64,000 nucleotides of DNA from assembly GCF_023534745.1 (NCBI RefSeq), contig NZ_JAMHJQ010000008.1:248406-312405 (forward strand), read 5' to 3'. The notes below the pieces were generated by a model that was given only the letters and a program-made list of their open reading frames with translations, had not been told where the DNA came from and made no database searches. Shown here in pieces: positions 1 through 8,154 of this stretch; within the stretch, counting starts at the first letter, position 1, and each line of letters opens with the position of its first letter. Source of the DNA: Streptomyces sp. 35G-GA-8 (GTDB lineage: Bacteria; Actinomycetota; Actinomycetes; Streptomycetales; Streptomycetaceae). The position numbers and the translations under genes were made by a program.

Positions 1-82
1 AGAACGAGGCGTCGATCACCGCTGCGGTCGTACCGTCGGAGCGCAGCTCATCACGGTCCGTACCGTTCTCAAGCTTCGTCAC
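1..82 (-). CDS. Possible N-terminal fragment of a minus-strand gene running off the left edge
   Basis: A minus-strand frame opens with GTG at 82 and stays open to the window edge for 27 codons. About three quarters of its third positions are G or C, as expected for Streptomyces coding DNA. It begins V-T-K-L-E-N-G-T-D and continues polar. No clear ribosome binding site precedes it and I recognise no family. An alternative reading is the C-terminus of a plus-strand gene ending TGA at 158-160, but its third-position GC is lower. Confidence 0.3.
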   Translation of the reverse strand, partial: MTKLENGTDRDELRSDGTTAAVIDASF

Positions 83-164
83 GGCTTCGTCTGGTCGTCT
101 GCCGAATACTTTGTACAAGTGTTCGGCTTGCAGCCTGGACACATACACCTCACGCGTTGAACGG

Positions 165-196
165 AAAACGGCCCGTCACCCCCGCGGGCGGGCCGT
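165..196 (-). terminator. GC-rich hairpin followed by a short U-run on the minus strand
   Basis: ACGGCCCG (168-175) and CGGGCCGT (189-196) are perfect 8-base complementary arms around a 13-base loop. Bases 165-168 are A, so a leftward transcript would end the stem with UUUU. It could act as a terminator or leader attenuator for the left-hand gene. Confidence 0.35.
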
Positions 197-428
197 GGAG
201 CGGGCGGATTCTGTCCGCGTACCGGACGCGGTGTGTGAAATCGCGGCCTGGTTCGCTCCAGTCGCGCGCCTGCCCGCGCTTACACCGACCAAACAAAAAG
301 GTGTCCCGGGTCACTCCCCTGAGGGAACACTTCGGCGCGAAAGGCCCTTTCCGAGACCGCTCGATCACCGTCGGTCACCATGCGCCGGTCCGGTCCTGTG
401 GCCTCCGCCGGGGTGCGGTACGCGGGCG

Positions 429-451
429 TTGTCAGTGGGCTGGGGCATCAT
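429..451 (+). promoter_or_regulatory. Candidate PafBC/RecA-NDp-type promoter for the 5'-3' exonuclease
   Basis: TTGTCAGTG (429-437) matches all nine positions of the mycobacterial motif TTGTCRGTG. An exact 8-base spacer follows, then CATCAT (446-451) in the place of TAnnnT, with a C at the first position. The GTG start at 458 lies 7 bases after this -10, the distance expected for a leaderless transcript. That the Streptomyces PafBC uses the mycobacterial motif is inference. Confidence 0.5.
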
Positions 452-457
452 CGGGGT

Positions 458-1378
458 GTGACGCGACGCCTGATGCTCCTCGACACCGCCTCCCTCTACT
501 ACCGGGCCTACTTCGGGGTTCCCGACTCCGTACGGGCCCCCGACGGCACCCCGGTCAACGCGGTGCGCGGACTGCTGGACTTCATCGGCCGGCTGGTCCA
601 GGACCACCGCCCGGACGAGTTGGTGGCGTGCATGGACGCGGACTGGCGGCCCGCGTGGCGGGTGGAGCTGATCCCCACGTACAAGGCCCACCGCGTGGCA
701 CGCACCCATGAGGAGGGGCCCGACGAGGAGGACACCCCGGACACACTGGCGCCGCAGGTCCCGATCATCGAGGCGGTGCTCGACGCGCTGGGCATCGCCA
801 GGGTCGGCGTCGCGGGATACGAGGCGGACGATGTGATCGGCACGCTCGCCGGCCGGGCGACGGGCCCGGTGGACATCGTCACCGGCGACCGCGATCTCTA
901 TCAGCTGATCGACGACAAGCGCGGTGTGCGGGTGCTCTACCCCCTCAAGGGGGTGGGCTCGCTGCATCTCACCGACGAGGCGGCGCTGCGCGAGAAGTAC
1001 GGCGTGGACGGTCCCGGCTATGTCGATCTGGCCCTGCTGCGCGGGGACCCGAGCGACGGGCTGCCCGGGGTGCCGGGGATCGGCGAGAAGACCGCGGCCA
1101 AGCTGCTCGACGCCTTCGGCGATCTGGCCGGGATCATGGCGGCGGTCGACGACCCGCGTTCGAAGCTCACCCCGTCCCAGCGCAAGCGGCTGGACGAGGC
1201 CCGGGAGTATGTGGCGGTCGCGCCCACGGTGGTGCGGGTGGCGGGGGACGTACCGCTGCCGGACTTCGACCCGACGCTGCCCGCCGGGCCGCGCGATCCG
1301 GCCATGGTCGACGCGCTCGCCACCCGGTGGGGGCTGGGCGGCGCGCTGCGACGGCTGCTCGCCACCCTCCAGCCGTGA
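458..1378 (+). CDS. 5'-3' exonuclease, stand-alone PolI-type domain
   Basis: This 306-residue protein resembles the 5' nuclease domain of DNA polymerase I without the polymerase. The N-terminal PIN-like part has the acidic motif LLDTASLYYRAYFG, then GYEADDVIGTLA and VTGDRDLYQL with the metal-binding acidic residues. The H3TH DNA-binding part follows (LRGDPSDGLPGVPGIGEKTA). It probably trims 5' flaps or ends in repair or Okazaki-fragment processing. GTG 458 is chosen because conserved sequence begins right there and a promoter-like element ends 7 bases upstream; an in-frame ATG at 380 would add 26 poorly conserved-looking residues. Mycobacterium tuberculosis carries a comparable gene (Rv2090) near helY. 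Confidence 0.9.
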   Translation: MTRRLMLLDTASLYYRAYFGVPDSVRAPDGTPVNAVRGLLDFIGRLVQDHRPDELVACMDADWRPAWRVELIPTYKAHRVARTHEEGPDEEDTPDTLAPQVPIIEAVLDALGIARVGVAGYEADDVIGTLAGRATGPVDIVTGDRDLYQLIDDKRGVRVLYPLKGVGSLHLTDEAALREKYGVDGPGYVDLALLRGDPSDGLPGVPGIGEKTAAKLLDAFGDLAGIMAAVDDPRSKLTPSQRKRLDEAREYVAVAPTVVRVAGDVPLPDFDPTLPAGPRDPAMVDALATRWGLGGALRRLLATLQP

Positions 1379-1381
1379 GTG

Positions 1382-1400
1382 TTAGCTTAGGTAAACCTAA
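1382..1400. promoter_or_regulatory. DmdR/IdeR iron box
   Basis: This 19-base site matches the IdeR/DtxR consensus TTAGGTTAGGCTAACCTAA at 16 of 19 positions. Its core is a palindrome, GCTTAGGT-AA-ACCTAAGC (1385-1402). It lies 27 bases upstream of the siderophore-interacting protein start, so iron-loaded DmdR should repress that gene. Confidence 0.85.
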
Positions 1401-1426
1401 GCAGCGCAACCGTCAGGGAGACCGCC

Positions 1427-2272
1427 GTGGCAGAAAAGCCGGCCCGCACGTCACCGAAGGCCCACGAGGGGCAGGTCGTACGCACCGAGTGGCTCACCCC
1501 GCACATGGTGCGTGTGGTCCTGGGCGGTGAAGGGCTGGCCGCGGTGGAGTGCGGCGAGTTCAGCGATCACTACGTCAAGGTGCTGTTCGCCCCCGAAGGG
1601 GTCAGCTACCCCGAGCCGTTCGACATGGAGCGCGTCCGCGCGGAGTTCCCGCGCGACCAGTGGCCCACCACCCGCACGTACACGGTGCGTGGTTGGGACC
1701 CGGCGGCGCGGGAGATGGCCATCGACTTCGTCGTGCACGGCGACGAGGGGCTGGCGGGGCCGTGGGCCGCGCGCGTACAGCCGGGCGAGACGGTGCGGTT
1801 CCTCGGCCCCGGCGGTCTCTACGCACCGGACCCGGCGGCGGACTGGCATCTGCTGGTGGGGGACGAGAGCGCCCTGCCCGCGATCGCCGCGTCACTGGAG
1901 CGGGTACCGGCCGGCGCTCTCGTCCATGCCTTCGTCGAGGTCTCGGGCGCCGAGGAGGAGCAGAAGATCACGACACCCGACGGCACCGGGATCACCTGGC
2001 TGCACCGCGGCGGGCGTCCGGTGGGCGAAGCCCTGATCAGCGCCGTCCGCGGACTCGATTTCCCCGCCGGGGACGTCCACGCTTTCGTGCACGGCGAGGC
2101 GGGCTTCGTGAAGGAGCTGCGCCGCCATCTGCGGCTGGAGCGGAATGTCCCGCGCGAGCGGCTGTCCGTCTCGGGGTACTGGCGGCTCGGCCAGACCGAC
2201 GAGGCCTGGCGCAGCGTCAAGCGGGAGTGGAACGAGCAGGTGGAGCGCGAGCAGGAGGCCCCTGCCGCCTGA
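1427..2272 (+). CDS. Siderophore-interacting protein (FAD-dependent ferric-siderophore reductase)
   Basis: This 281-residue cytosolic flavoprotein belongs to the ViuB/SIP family, which releases iron from imported ferric siderophores by reduction. The FAD-binding barrel carries RTYTVR (residues 83-88) and FVVHG (about 101-105). The C-terminal half is the NAD(P)H/SIP domain, ending with the family-typical region around GYWRLGQTDEAW. GTG 1427 has GGGAG 7 bases upstream. An iron box directly in front shows regulation by iron. It looks monocistronic, because the next genes run on the other strand. Confidence 0.93.
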   Translation: MAEKPARTSPKAHEGQVVRTEWLTPHMVRVVLGGEGLAAVECGEFSDHYVKVLFAPEGVSYPEPFDMERVRAEFPRDQWPTTRTYTVRGWDPAAREMAIDFVVHGDEGLAGPWAARVQPGETVRFLGPGGLYAPDPAADWHLLVGDESALPAIAASLERVPAGALVHAFVEVSGAEEEQKITTPDGTGITWLHRGGRPVGEALISAVRGLDFPAGDVHAFVHGEAGFVKELRRHLRLERNVPRERLSVSGYWRLGQTDEAWRSVKREWNEQVEREQEAPAA

Positions 2273-2407
2273 GCCCGGAGCCTGCCCCCCGGCCCCCTGT
2301 CCCGAGCCCTCGGCCCGTGCCCGCGCTTGCGCTTGCGCTCGCGAGCCGGGTCCGAGTGCTCGGGGCCCGCCCTGGGGAGCGGGAGCCGGGGGGACGCGCC
2401 CTAGGGC

Positions 2408-3187
2408 CTAGACGGACTTCTGGTACGAGCGGAACGTACGGGTCGACAGCCAGACCGCCGCCACCGCCAGGATCAGCAGCGCGCCGCCCCTGGTGAGGAC
2501 ATCGCCCCAGTCGGGCTCCGCCGCCAGCGCTGAACGCCCCGCGACCATCGCCCAGTTGACCGGGTTGAAGTCCGCGATCGAGGCCATCCAGGACGGCATC
2601 TGGGCGGGCGCCATGAAGGCGGAGGAGAGAAACGTCAGCGGCAGCAGCAGAAACGTGTTGATGCCGATGATCGACTCGCGCTCGCGCACCAGCATGCCCA
2701 GCGCGTTGGAGAGCGCCCCGAAGACCGTACCGAGCAGGATCGAGGCGACGACCAGCACGATCAGTCCGCCCACCCCGCCCGGGTAGCGTGCCCCGCCGAG
2801 CAGACCGAGCAGCACGATGATCACGGACTGGCCGGCCGTGCTGATGCCGTTCTGTACGACATTGGCGTTCATGAGGGCGCTGCGGCTGACCGGGGTGGTC
2901 AGGAACCGGTTGAGCGTGCCGCGTTCGATCTCCTCCAGCGTCCCCATCCCGGCCCACATGCTGGAGCCGAGCGCGCTCATCACCACGATGCCCGGGACCA
3001 GATAGTCCAGATAGGTGGTCGTGCCGAAGCCGCCCAGCTCGACCACTCTCTTGAAGAGATTGCCGAAGAGGAACAGCCAGATCACCGGCTGGATCAGCGA
3101 GATCAGCAGAAAGACGGGCTGGCGCACGATCGCCATCAGCTGACGTTGCGTCATGTACCAGGTGTGGGCGAGGGTTTCGGTACTCAT
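2408..3187 (-). CDS. ABC-2 type transporter permease (DrrB-like)
   Basis: This 259-residue membrane protein has about six hydrophobic segments, starting near residues 25-45 after the cytosolic stretch TWYMTQRQLMAIVRQP. The layout is typical of daunorubicin-resistance-type exporter permeases. Its ATG overlaps the end of the ATPase gene by 4 bases, so the two are translationally coupled. It probably exports a hydrophobic compound or lipid; the substrate cannot be read from sequence. About 135 bases of GC-rich spacer without a clear terminator separate it from the siderophore gene. Confidence 0.9.
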   Translation of the reverse strand: MSTETLAHTWYMTQRQLMAIVRQPVFLLISLIQPVIWLFLFGNLFKRVVELGGFGTTTYLDYLVPGIVVMSALGSSMWAGMGTLEEIERGTLNRFLTTPVSRSALMNANVVQNGISTAGQSVIIVLLGLLGGARYPGGVGGLIVLVVASILLGTVFGALSNALGMLVRERESIIGINTFLLLPLTFLSSAFMAPAQMPSWMASIADFNPVNWAMVAGRSALAAEPDWGDVLTRGGALLILAVAAVWLSTRTFRSYQKSV

Positions 3188-4290
3188 CGGGCACCTCCGG
3201 CGGTGGCCTGAACGGGAGCGTCGTGAGCGTCGGGGGTGCTGGGGGTGTTGGGGGTGTGGGGAGCGCCGTGAGTGCCGGCTCCCTCGGTGTCCGCCTGCGC
3301 CTCGGCCTCGGAGAACCGACGCCCCGCGTACCGCAGATAGACATCGTCCAGGGAGGGACGCGCCACGGTGGCGGCGGCCACGGCCGCTCCGGCGCGCTCC
3401 AGCGCGGCGAGCAGGACGGGCACGGCGGCGGCGCCGTCGTCGGCCCGGACGCTGACCCGGCGGCCGTCGACCGCCAGGTCGTGCAGCCCGTCCAGCCCGG
3501 TGAGTACGTCGGTGAGGGCCGCCCGGTCACCGTCGGCGCGCAGCTCCAGATGGACGGCGTCGCCGCGCAGTTCACCCTTGAGCGCGTCGGGGGTGCCCTC
3601 GACCACGATCCGGCCGCGGTCGACGATCGCGATGCGCTCGGCGAGCCGGTCGGCCTCCTCCAGATAGTGCGTGGTGAGCAGGATCGTCAGGCCCTCGTCG
3701 CCGGCGAGGCGGGTGATCTCGTCCCACATGGCGGCACGTGCCTCCGGGTCGAGCCCGGTCGTCGGCTCGTCCAGGAAGAGCACTTCGGGCCGGTGGACCA
3801 GCCCGAGCGCCACATCGAGCCTGCGCCGCATACCGCCGGAGTACCCCTTGACCAGCCGCCGCGCGGCGTCGGTGAGGGCGAACCGCGCCAGCAACTCATC
3901 GACGCGCCGGTTCAGTTCCGCGCCCCGCAGACCGTACAGCCTGCCCTGGAGGACAAGGTTCTCCCGGCCGGTGGCGGCGGGATCGGCGCCGGACTTCTGG
4001 GCGACGACGCCGATCGCGCGGCGTACCCGCCCGGGATGGCGCAGCACATCGTGTCCGGCGACCGTGGCCGTACCGCTGTCGGGGCGGGCGAGGGTGGTGA
4101 GGATCTTGACGGTGGTGGACTTGCCCGCGCCGTTGGGGCCGAGCAGTCCGAGGACGGTGCCCGCCTCGACGGTGAGGCCCAGGCCGTTCAGGGCGGTGAC
4201 TCCGCCGGGATAGGTCTTGACCAGATCGTCCGCCCGTACGACGGGCGTTCCGGTACTCGTGGATCTTGTACGCGTGGTTCCGCTACTCAT
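3184..4290 (-). CDS. ABC transporter ATP-binding protein (DrrA family)
   Basis: This 368-residue ATPase is the partner of the adjoining DrrB-like permease. The Walker A is GPNGAGKS (residues 51-58); the signature YSGGM is near residue 148, followed by Walker B (LFLDEP) and the H-loop (LTTHYLEEADRLAERI). The C-terminal domain of DrrA-type proteins follows, then a Thr/Pro/Ala-rich tail. The first about 15 residues are Ser/Thr/Arg-rich, so the true start could be slightly downstream. The PadR gene upstream on the same strand is the probable regulator. Confidence 0.92.
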   Translation of the reverse strand: MSSGTTRTRSTSTGTPVVRADDLVKTYPGGVTALNGLGLTVEAGTVLGLLGPNGAGKSTTVKILTTLARPDSGTATVAGHDVLRHPGRVRRAIGVVAQKSGADPAATGRENLVLQGRLYGLRGAELNRRVDELLARFALTDAARRLVKGYSGGMRRRLDVALGLVHRPEVLFLDEPTTGLDPEARAAMWDEITRLAGDEGLTILLTTHYLEEADRLAERIAIVDRGRIVVEGTPDALKGELRGDAVHLELRADGDRAALTDVLTGLDGLHDLAVDGRRVSVRADDGAAAVPVLLAALERAGAAVAAATVARPSLDDVYLRYAGRRFSEAEAQADTEGAGTHGAPHTPNTPSTPDAHDAPVQATAGGAR

Positions 4291-4517
4291 GGTTGAGCTC
4301 TCCTGTGGTGAGCGGGTTGCTCGGGTTGGCCGAGCCGGTCCACGTGAAGAGCGCCGGGCTATCCTTGGGCGTGCCGCGCCTCGATCGCCCGGGCGCCCTC
4401 ACGGTGGCCCGGTCCGGGGTGGGAGACCCCGGCGGGCGCTGCTGCAACAGCGATCGCCGGGGTTGTTTCCGTGAAGGGCCCGAGGTCCTGTCCGGACAGG
4501 CCCTAGTCGGCCGGGGG

Positions 4518-5291
4518 TCAGGGTTTCCGGGAGTGGTCCCCCTCCCCCGCGGTGTCCGACCCCGTGATGTCCGACCCCGCGGTGCCGGGATCCATCGCAG
4601 TGCCGGGATCTCCCGGAGTGTCGGGCTCCCCCTCGGTGTCCAACGGCCGCTCCTGCCCCAGCTCCTCCCACTCCGGCGGCGGCCTGCCGGTCTCGTGCAG
4701 GGTCCGCCAGCCGTCGAGACCGGAGAGCGATCCCTCGCCGATCTCCTTGACGAACCCATGGATCCAGGCCTCCTCGGCCTCGATCATGCGCAGCCGGAAC
4801 TCGGTCTCTATGACGAAGAGCCGCGGCAGCGTCTCGTACAGCGCCTCCAGCACACCCCGCATGCCCGCCGCCTGGACGCGCAGCGCCGACATCCGCTCCT
4901 CCAGCAGCGAGGTCACCTCGTCCGGCGGCAGGACACCCATCAGCGAGAGGGCGGTCTCGAACAGCGGGAACTCATGGGTGGGGACGGCCAGCAGATCCGC
5001 CATCCACTCCAGCATCTCCTCATGCCCGGCGGGGGTGAGGCCGTACAGCGTCCGCTCGGGCCTGTTGCCCTGCCGCTGCACCTCGGCCACCTCCACGAAG
5101 CCGTGCTTCTCCAGGTTCTGGACGACGGTGTAGAGCGAGCCGAAGTTGATCTTGACGCTGCTCTCCTTGCCGCGCTGCCGCAGCGTCTGCGCGATCTGGT
5201 ACGGGTGCATCGGTCGCTCCGAGAGCAGCGCCATCACCGCGAGCGCCAGCGGATTGCTCAGCTTGCGTCGCTTCGCCCCCATCGCGACCAC
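4518..5291 (-). CDS. PadR family transcriptional regulator
   Basis: This 257-residue protein has an N-terminal winged helix of the PadR type: LALAVMALLSERPMHPYQIA near residues 14-33, then the wing (GSLYTVVQNLEKHGFVEV). A helical dimerisation region follows, then a low-complexity Asp/Gly/Thr/Pro tail of about 40 residues. GTG 5291 is favoured by AAGG a few bases upstream; ATG 5282 is an alternative. PadR proteins commonly repress neighbouring drug exporters, and the DrrAB-type genes lie just downstream on the same strand (227-base gap). A palindromic site lies in its upstream region. Confidence 0.9.
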   Translation of the reverse strand: MVAMGAKRRKLSNPLALAVMALLSERPMHPYQIAQTLRQRGKESSVKINFGSLYTVVQNLEKHGFVEVAEVQRQGNRPERTLYGLTPAGHEEMLEWMADLLAVPTHEFPLFETALSLMGVLPPDEVTSLLEERMSALRVQAAGMRGVLEALYETLPRLFVIETEFRLRMIEAEEAWIHGFVKEIGEGSLSGLDGWRTLHETGRPPPEWEELGQERPLDTEGEPDTPGDPGTAMDPGTAGSDITGSDTAGEGDHSRKP

Positions 5292-5334
5292 CCCGCCCTT
5301 CCGTTACTCCATCCCAAATACTCGGCAGCGAACA

Positions 5335-5368
5335 TATCGCGAAACCTCCATGAGCGTCAATCGCGATA
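5335..5368. promoter_or_regulatory. Candidate PadR operator
   Basis: TATCGCG (5335-5341) and CGCGATA (5362-5368) form a perfect inverted repeat with a 20-base spacer. The right arm lies inside the palindrome ATCGCGAT (5360-5367). The site sits between padR and the divergent photolyase gene. The region is AT-rich relative to its surroundings. Confidence 0.45.
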
Positions 5369-5449
5369 CATCGTAAATCTCGGACGAGCGATGAGGGAGA
5401 GGTAAAGGTAGAGATTGAGTTTGAGGCAGAAGCAGCGAGGGGCTGGGAC

Positions 5450-6811
5450 ATGAGCGTTGCGGTGGTGCTCTTCACCTCCGATCTACGGGTGCACGACCAG
5501 CCGGTGCTGCGCGCCGCCCTGGACGGCGCGGAGCAGGTGGTTCCGCTCTTCGTCCGCGATCCGGGCATCGCGGCGGCGGGCTTCGACGCCCCCAACCGCC
5601 GCGCCTTCCTGGCCGACTGCCTGGCCTCACTGGACACCGCCCTGCGTGAGCGCGGCGGTCGGCTGGTCATTCGTTCGGGTGATCCCGTCGAGCAGGTCTG
5701 CCGGGTGGTACGCGAGAGCGGCGCCGAACAGGTCCATGTGGCGGGCGGGGTGAGCCGGTACGCGGGGCGCCGGGAGGAGCGGCTGCGTACGGAGCTGACG
5801 GCCGCCGGAGCCGCCCTGACCGTGCACGACGCGGTGATCACGGCGGCGGCGCCGGGGCAGATCGCCCCGGCCGGCAAGGACCATTTCGCGGTCTTCACCC
5901 CGTACTTCCGCCGCTGGGAGGAGACGGGCCCGCGTGCGGTGACGGCCGCGCCCAGGAGCGTACGGGTGCCGCGGATCGGCGGTGAACCGCTGCCCGCGCG
6001 CGATGCCGTCGAGGGGGTCTCGCCCGGTCTGGCCGAGGGCGGCGAGGAGGTGGCACGCAAGCGGCTGGCGGCCTGGCTGGCCGGCGGGATCGAGTCGTAC
6101 GAGGACCGCCACGACGACCTGGCGGGCGACGCGACCTCCCGGCTCTCGCCGTACCTCCATTTCGGCTGCCTCTCCCCGGCGGAGCTGGTGCACCGGGCGC
6201 GGCGCCGGCGCGATGCGGGGGCGGCGGCGTTCGTACGGCAGTTGGCCTGGCGGGACTTCCACCACCAGGTACTGGCGGCGCGCCCCGCGTCCGCGTGGTC
6301 GGACTACCGGTCGCGCGGGGATCACTGGCGTACGGACGAGAAGGAGATCAGCGCATGGCGGGAGGGGCGCACCGGCTTCCCGGTCGTCGACGCCGCCATG
6401 CGCCAGCTGTCGTACGAGGGCTGGATGCACAACCGCGGGCGGCTGCTGGTGGCGAGCTTCCTGACCAAGACGCTGTACGCGGACTGGCGCGTCGGCGCGC
6501 GGCACTTCCTGGATCTGCTGGTGGACGGCGACCTCGCCAACAACCAGCTCAACTGGCAGTGGTCGGCGGGCACCGGCACGGACACCCGCCCCAACCGGGT
6601 CCTCAACCCGCTCACCCAGGCCCGGCGGTTCGATCCGCGCGGCGACTATGTACGGCTCTGGGTGCCGGAGCTGGCGGGGGTGGCGGGGGCCGCCGTCCAT
6701 CAACCGTGGCTGCTGGACGGCCGGGAGCGGGCCCGGCTCGATTATCCGGACCCGATCGTGGATCTCGCGGAGGGCCGGGACCGCTTCCTCCGGGCCCGGG
6801 ATCCCGACTGA
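5450..6811 (+). CDS. phr: Deoxyribodipyrimidine photolyase (class I CPD photolyase)
   Basis: This 453-residue photolyase/cryptochrome-family enzyme repairs UV-induced cyclobutane pyrimidine dimers in light. The N-terminal alpha/beta domain (about 1-130) starts VAVVLFTSDLRVHDQPVL. The C-terminal helical FAD domain contains SRLSPYLHFGCLSP, the QLAWRDFHHQV region, and NNQLNWQWSAGTGTDTRPNR around residues 363-382. ATG 5450 is preceded by GGGGCTGGGAC. It is transcribed divergently from padR. Length is normal for the family. Confidence 0.95.
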   Translation: MSVAVVLFTSDLRVHDQPVLRAALDGAEQVVPLFVRDPGIAAAGFDAPNRRAFLADCLASLDTALRERGGRLVIRSGDPVEQVCRVVRESGAEQVHVAGGVSRYAGRREERLRTELTAAGAALTVHDAVITAAAPGQIAPAGKDHFAVFTPYFRRWEETGPRAVTAAPRSVRVPRIGGEPLPARDAVEGVSPGLAEGGEEVARKRLAAWLAGGIESYEDRHDDLAGDATSRLSPYLHFGCLSPAELVHRARRRRDAGAAAFVRQLAWRDFHHQVLAARPASAWSDYRSRGDHWRTDEKEISAWREGRTGFPVVDAAMRQLSYEGWMHNRGRLLVASFLTKTLYADWRVGARHFLDLLVDGDLANNQLNWQWSAGTGTDTRPNRVLNPLTQARRFDPRGDYVRLWVPELAGVAGAAVHQPWLLDGRERARLDYPDPIVDLAEGRDRFLRARDPD

Positions 6812-6824
6812 GGGGAACGTGGAG

Positions 6825-7325
6825 TCAGCGCCCGGTCGCGCCGTCGATCAGTTCGCGGAGGACGTCCGCGTGCCCGGCATGGCGGCCGGTCTCCTCGATC
6901 ATGTGCGTGAGTGCCCAGCGGACGCTGGGAGCGGGACTTCCCGGGCGTGGCCGGGGAACGGGTGCGCCGAGATCGGTGCACCCGTCGAGAACGTCGTTCG
7001 CGCGCTCGACCGTCTCCCGGTACCGGGCGACGACGTCGGCCACGCCGTCCGCCGGTGCGGCCCGGAACGTCGCCTGCCAGTCGGTGACTCGGTCCCCGAG
7101 GAACGTCGCGCGCTCGACGAACGTGAGGTGATTGAGCAGGCCGAGCAGGTTCGTTCCCGAGGGCACCCCGGCTGTACGGACCTGTGGTTCGGGAGCGCCG
7201 TCGACCTTCGCGGCGACCGACATCCGTAGATAGTCGAGGAATCCGCGCAGGACCTCGGTCTCGCTGCTTCCGGTGCGGGGTGGCGGGGTGTCGCCGCGCC
7301 GATTGCGGCGGGAGGTGGTGGGCAT
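6825..7325 (-). CDS. DinB/DUF664 family protein
   Basis: This 166-residue four-helix-bundle protein resembles the DinB/YfiT (mycothiol-dependent S-transferase-like) superfamily. Features are LLGLLNHLTFVERATFLG near residues 61-78 and, near the C-terminus, ALTHMIEETGRHAGHADVLR. Histidines in these two places usually bind a metal. ATG 7325 has AAGGA 9 bases upstream. Family members are often thiol transferases, but no specific reaction can be assigned. It lies downstream of the methyltransferase gene on the same strand and may share its transcript. Confidence 0.85.
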   Translation of the reverse strand: MPTTSRRNRRGDTPPPRTGSSETEVLRGFLDYLRMSVAAKVDGAPEPQVRTAGVPSGTNLLGLLNHLTFVERATFLGDRVTDWQATFRAAPADGVADVVARYRETVERANDVLDGCTDLGAPVPRPRPGSPAPSVRWALTHMIEETGRHAGHADVLRELIDGATGR

Positions 7326-7385
7326 AGGTGGTTCCTTCATGAGGGAGAGCGGTACGTCGCGCCGGATCAGGCGTGAGTCCGGGTC

Positions 7386-7450
7386 AGGCCGTACGGCGGG
7401 GCAGGCGTGGCGCCGGGTTAGGCCGTACGGCGGGTCAGGCGGTACGGCGG
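7386..7450. repeat. Short tandem direct repeat between the DinB and methyltransferase genes
   Basis: A 22-base unit occurs at 7386-7407 and 7420-7441 with one mismatch. A third partial copy (GGTACGGCGG) runs to 7450. The second copy covers the stop of the methyltransferase gene. No function is evident. Confidence 0.6.
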
Positions 7451-8061
7451 ACGAGCAGGACGTGGTCCGTGACCTCGGCGGTCCGCCCGTCCGGTCCGGT
7501 CGCGATCCGGCGGGGCGCGTCCGCTCGCTCCACGGTCCACGTCGCCGGGTCCAGATCGATACCCGCGGCGACTTCCCTCGGCGTCGCGTAATGGACGTCG
7601 GGATCCTGGTTCCACGACCATGGCGCGGTCGAGCCGTGGTCGACGACCAGCAGCCGCCCGCCCACCCGCAGCGCGTGCGCGGCCCTGCGCAGGACGGTCG
7701 CCCGGTCCAGGTCATAGGGGGTTTGCAGGTAGTGGGCGCAGATCAGGTCGAACTCGCCGCGCGGGAAGGACTCTTGAAGGTCATGCCGCTCGGCTACGAC
7801 CCGGTCGGCCAGGCCGCGTGAGCGGGCGAGGCCGGTGAGCCGCTCGACCGCCACGGCCGAGATGTCGACGGCCGTGACCTGCCACCCCTGGCGGACGAGC
7901 CACAGCGCGTCGCCGCCGTCGCCGCAGCCGAGGTCCAGCGCGTCACCGGGCGGGGGGCCCGTCACCGTCTCCACGAGTCGGTCGTTCGGCCGCGGGTCGG
8001 TGGCCGCCGGTCGGGCCGCGTAGACGTCTTCCCAGAACCTGACCGCATCGGTGGTGCTCAT
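7435..8061 (-). CDS. Class I SAM-dependent methyltransferase
   Basis: This 208-residue protein has the SAM-binding glycine motif LDLGCGDGGDALWL near residues 41-54, the acidic end of strand 2 (VTAVDIS), and the later motif FDLICAHYLQTP. It resembles small TehB/UbiE-like methyltransferases; the substrate is unknown. ATG 8061 has AAGGAG 5 bases upstream. It is divergent from the XRE-cupin regulator 93 bases away, which may control it through the palindrome between them. The DinB-like gene follows on the same strand. Confidence 0.88.
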   Translation of the reverse strand: MSTTDAVRFWEDVYAARPAATDPRPNDRLVETVTGPPPGDALDLGCGDGGDALWLVRQGWQVTAVDISAVAVERLTGLARSRGLADRVVAERHDLQESFPRGEFDLICAHYLQTPYDLDRATVLRRAAHALRVGGRLLVVDHGSTAPWSWNQDPDVHYATPREVAAGIDLDPATWTVERADAPRRIATGPDGRTAEVTDHVLLVRRTA

Positions 8062-8129
8062 CGGGGCTCCTTCTGTCGGGTGTCGGGATGCGCTCAGTCT
8101 CGGCGGGCACACACGGCCTGGCACGAAAA

Positions 8130-8146
8130 CTTGCGGTTCTGGCAAG
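8130..8146. promoter_or_regulatory. Candidate XRE-cupin operator overlapping a promoter
   Basis: CTTGC (8130-8134) and GCAAG (8142-8146) form a perfect inverted repeat with a 7-base spacer. The right arm overlaps a possible -10 (CAAGAT, 8143-8148) that lies 6 bases before the GTG start at 8155. The regulator could therefore repress its own leaderless transcript and the divergent methyltransferase gene. Confidence 0.5.
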
Positions 8147-8154
8147 ATGGGCCC

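Larger units (their letters stand above)
83..457. other. Intergenic region, no convincing gene
   Basis: Short open frames here have no family features and no ribosome binding site. The region holds a GC hairpin (168-196) and, at its right end, a promoter-like sequence for the exonuclease. It would also contain the promoter of the left-edge gene if that gene is real. Confidence 0.5.
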
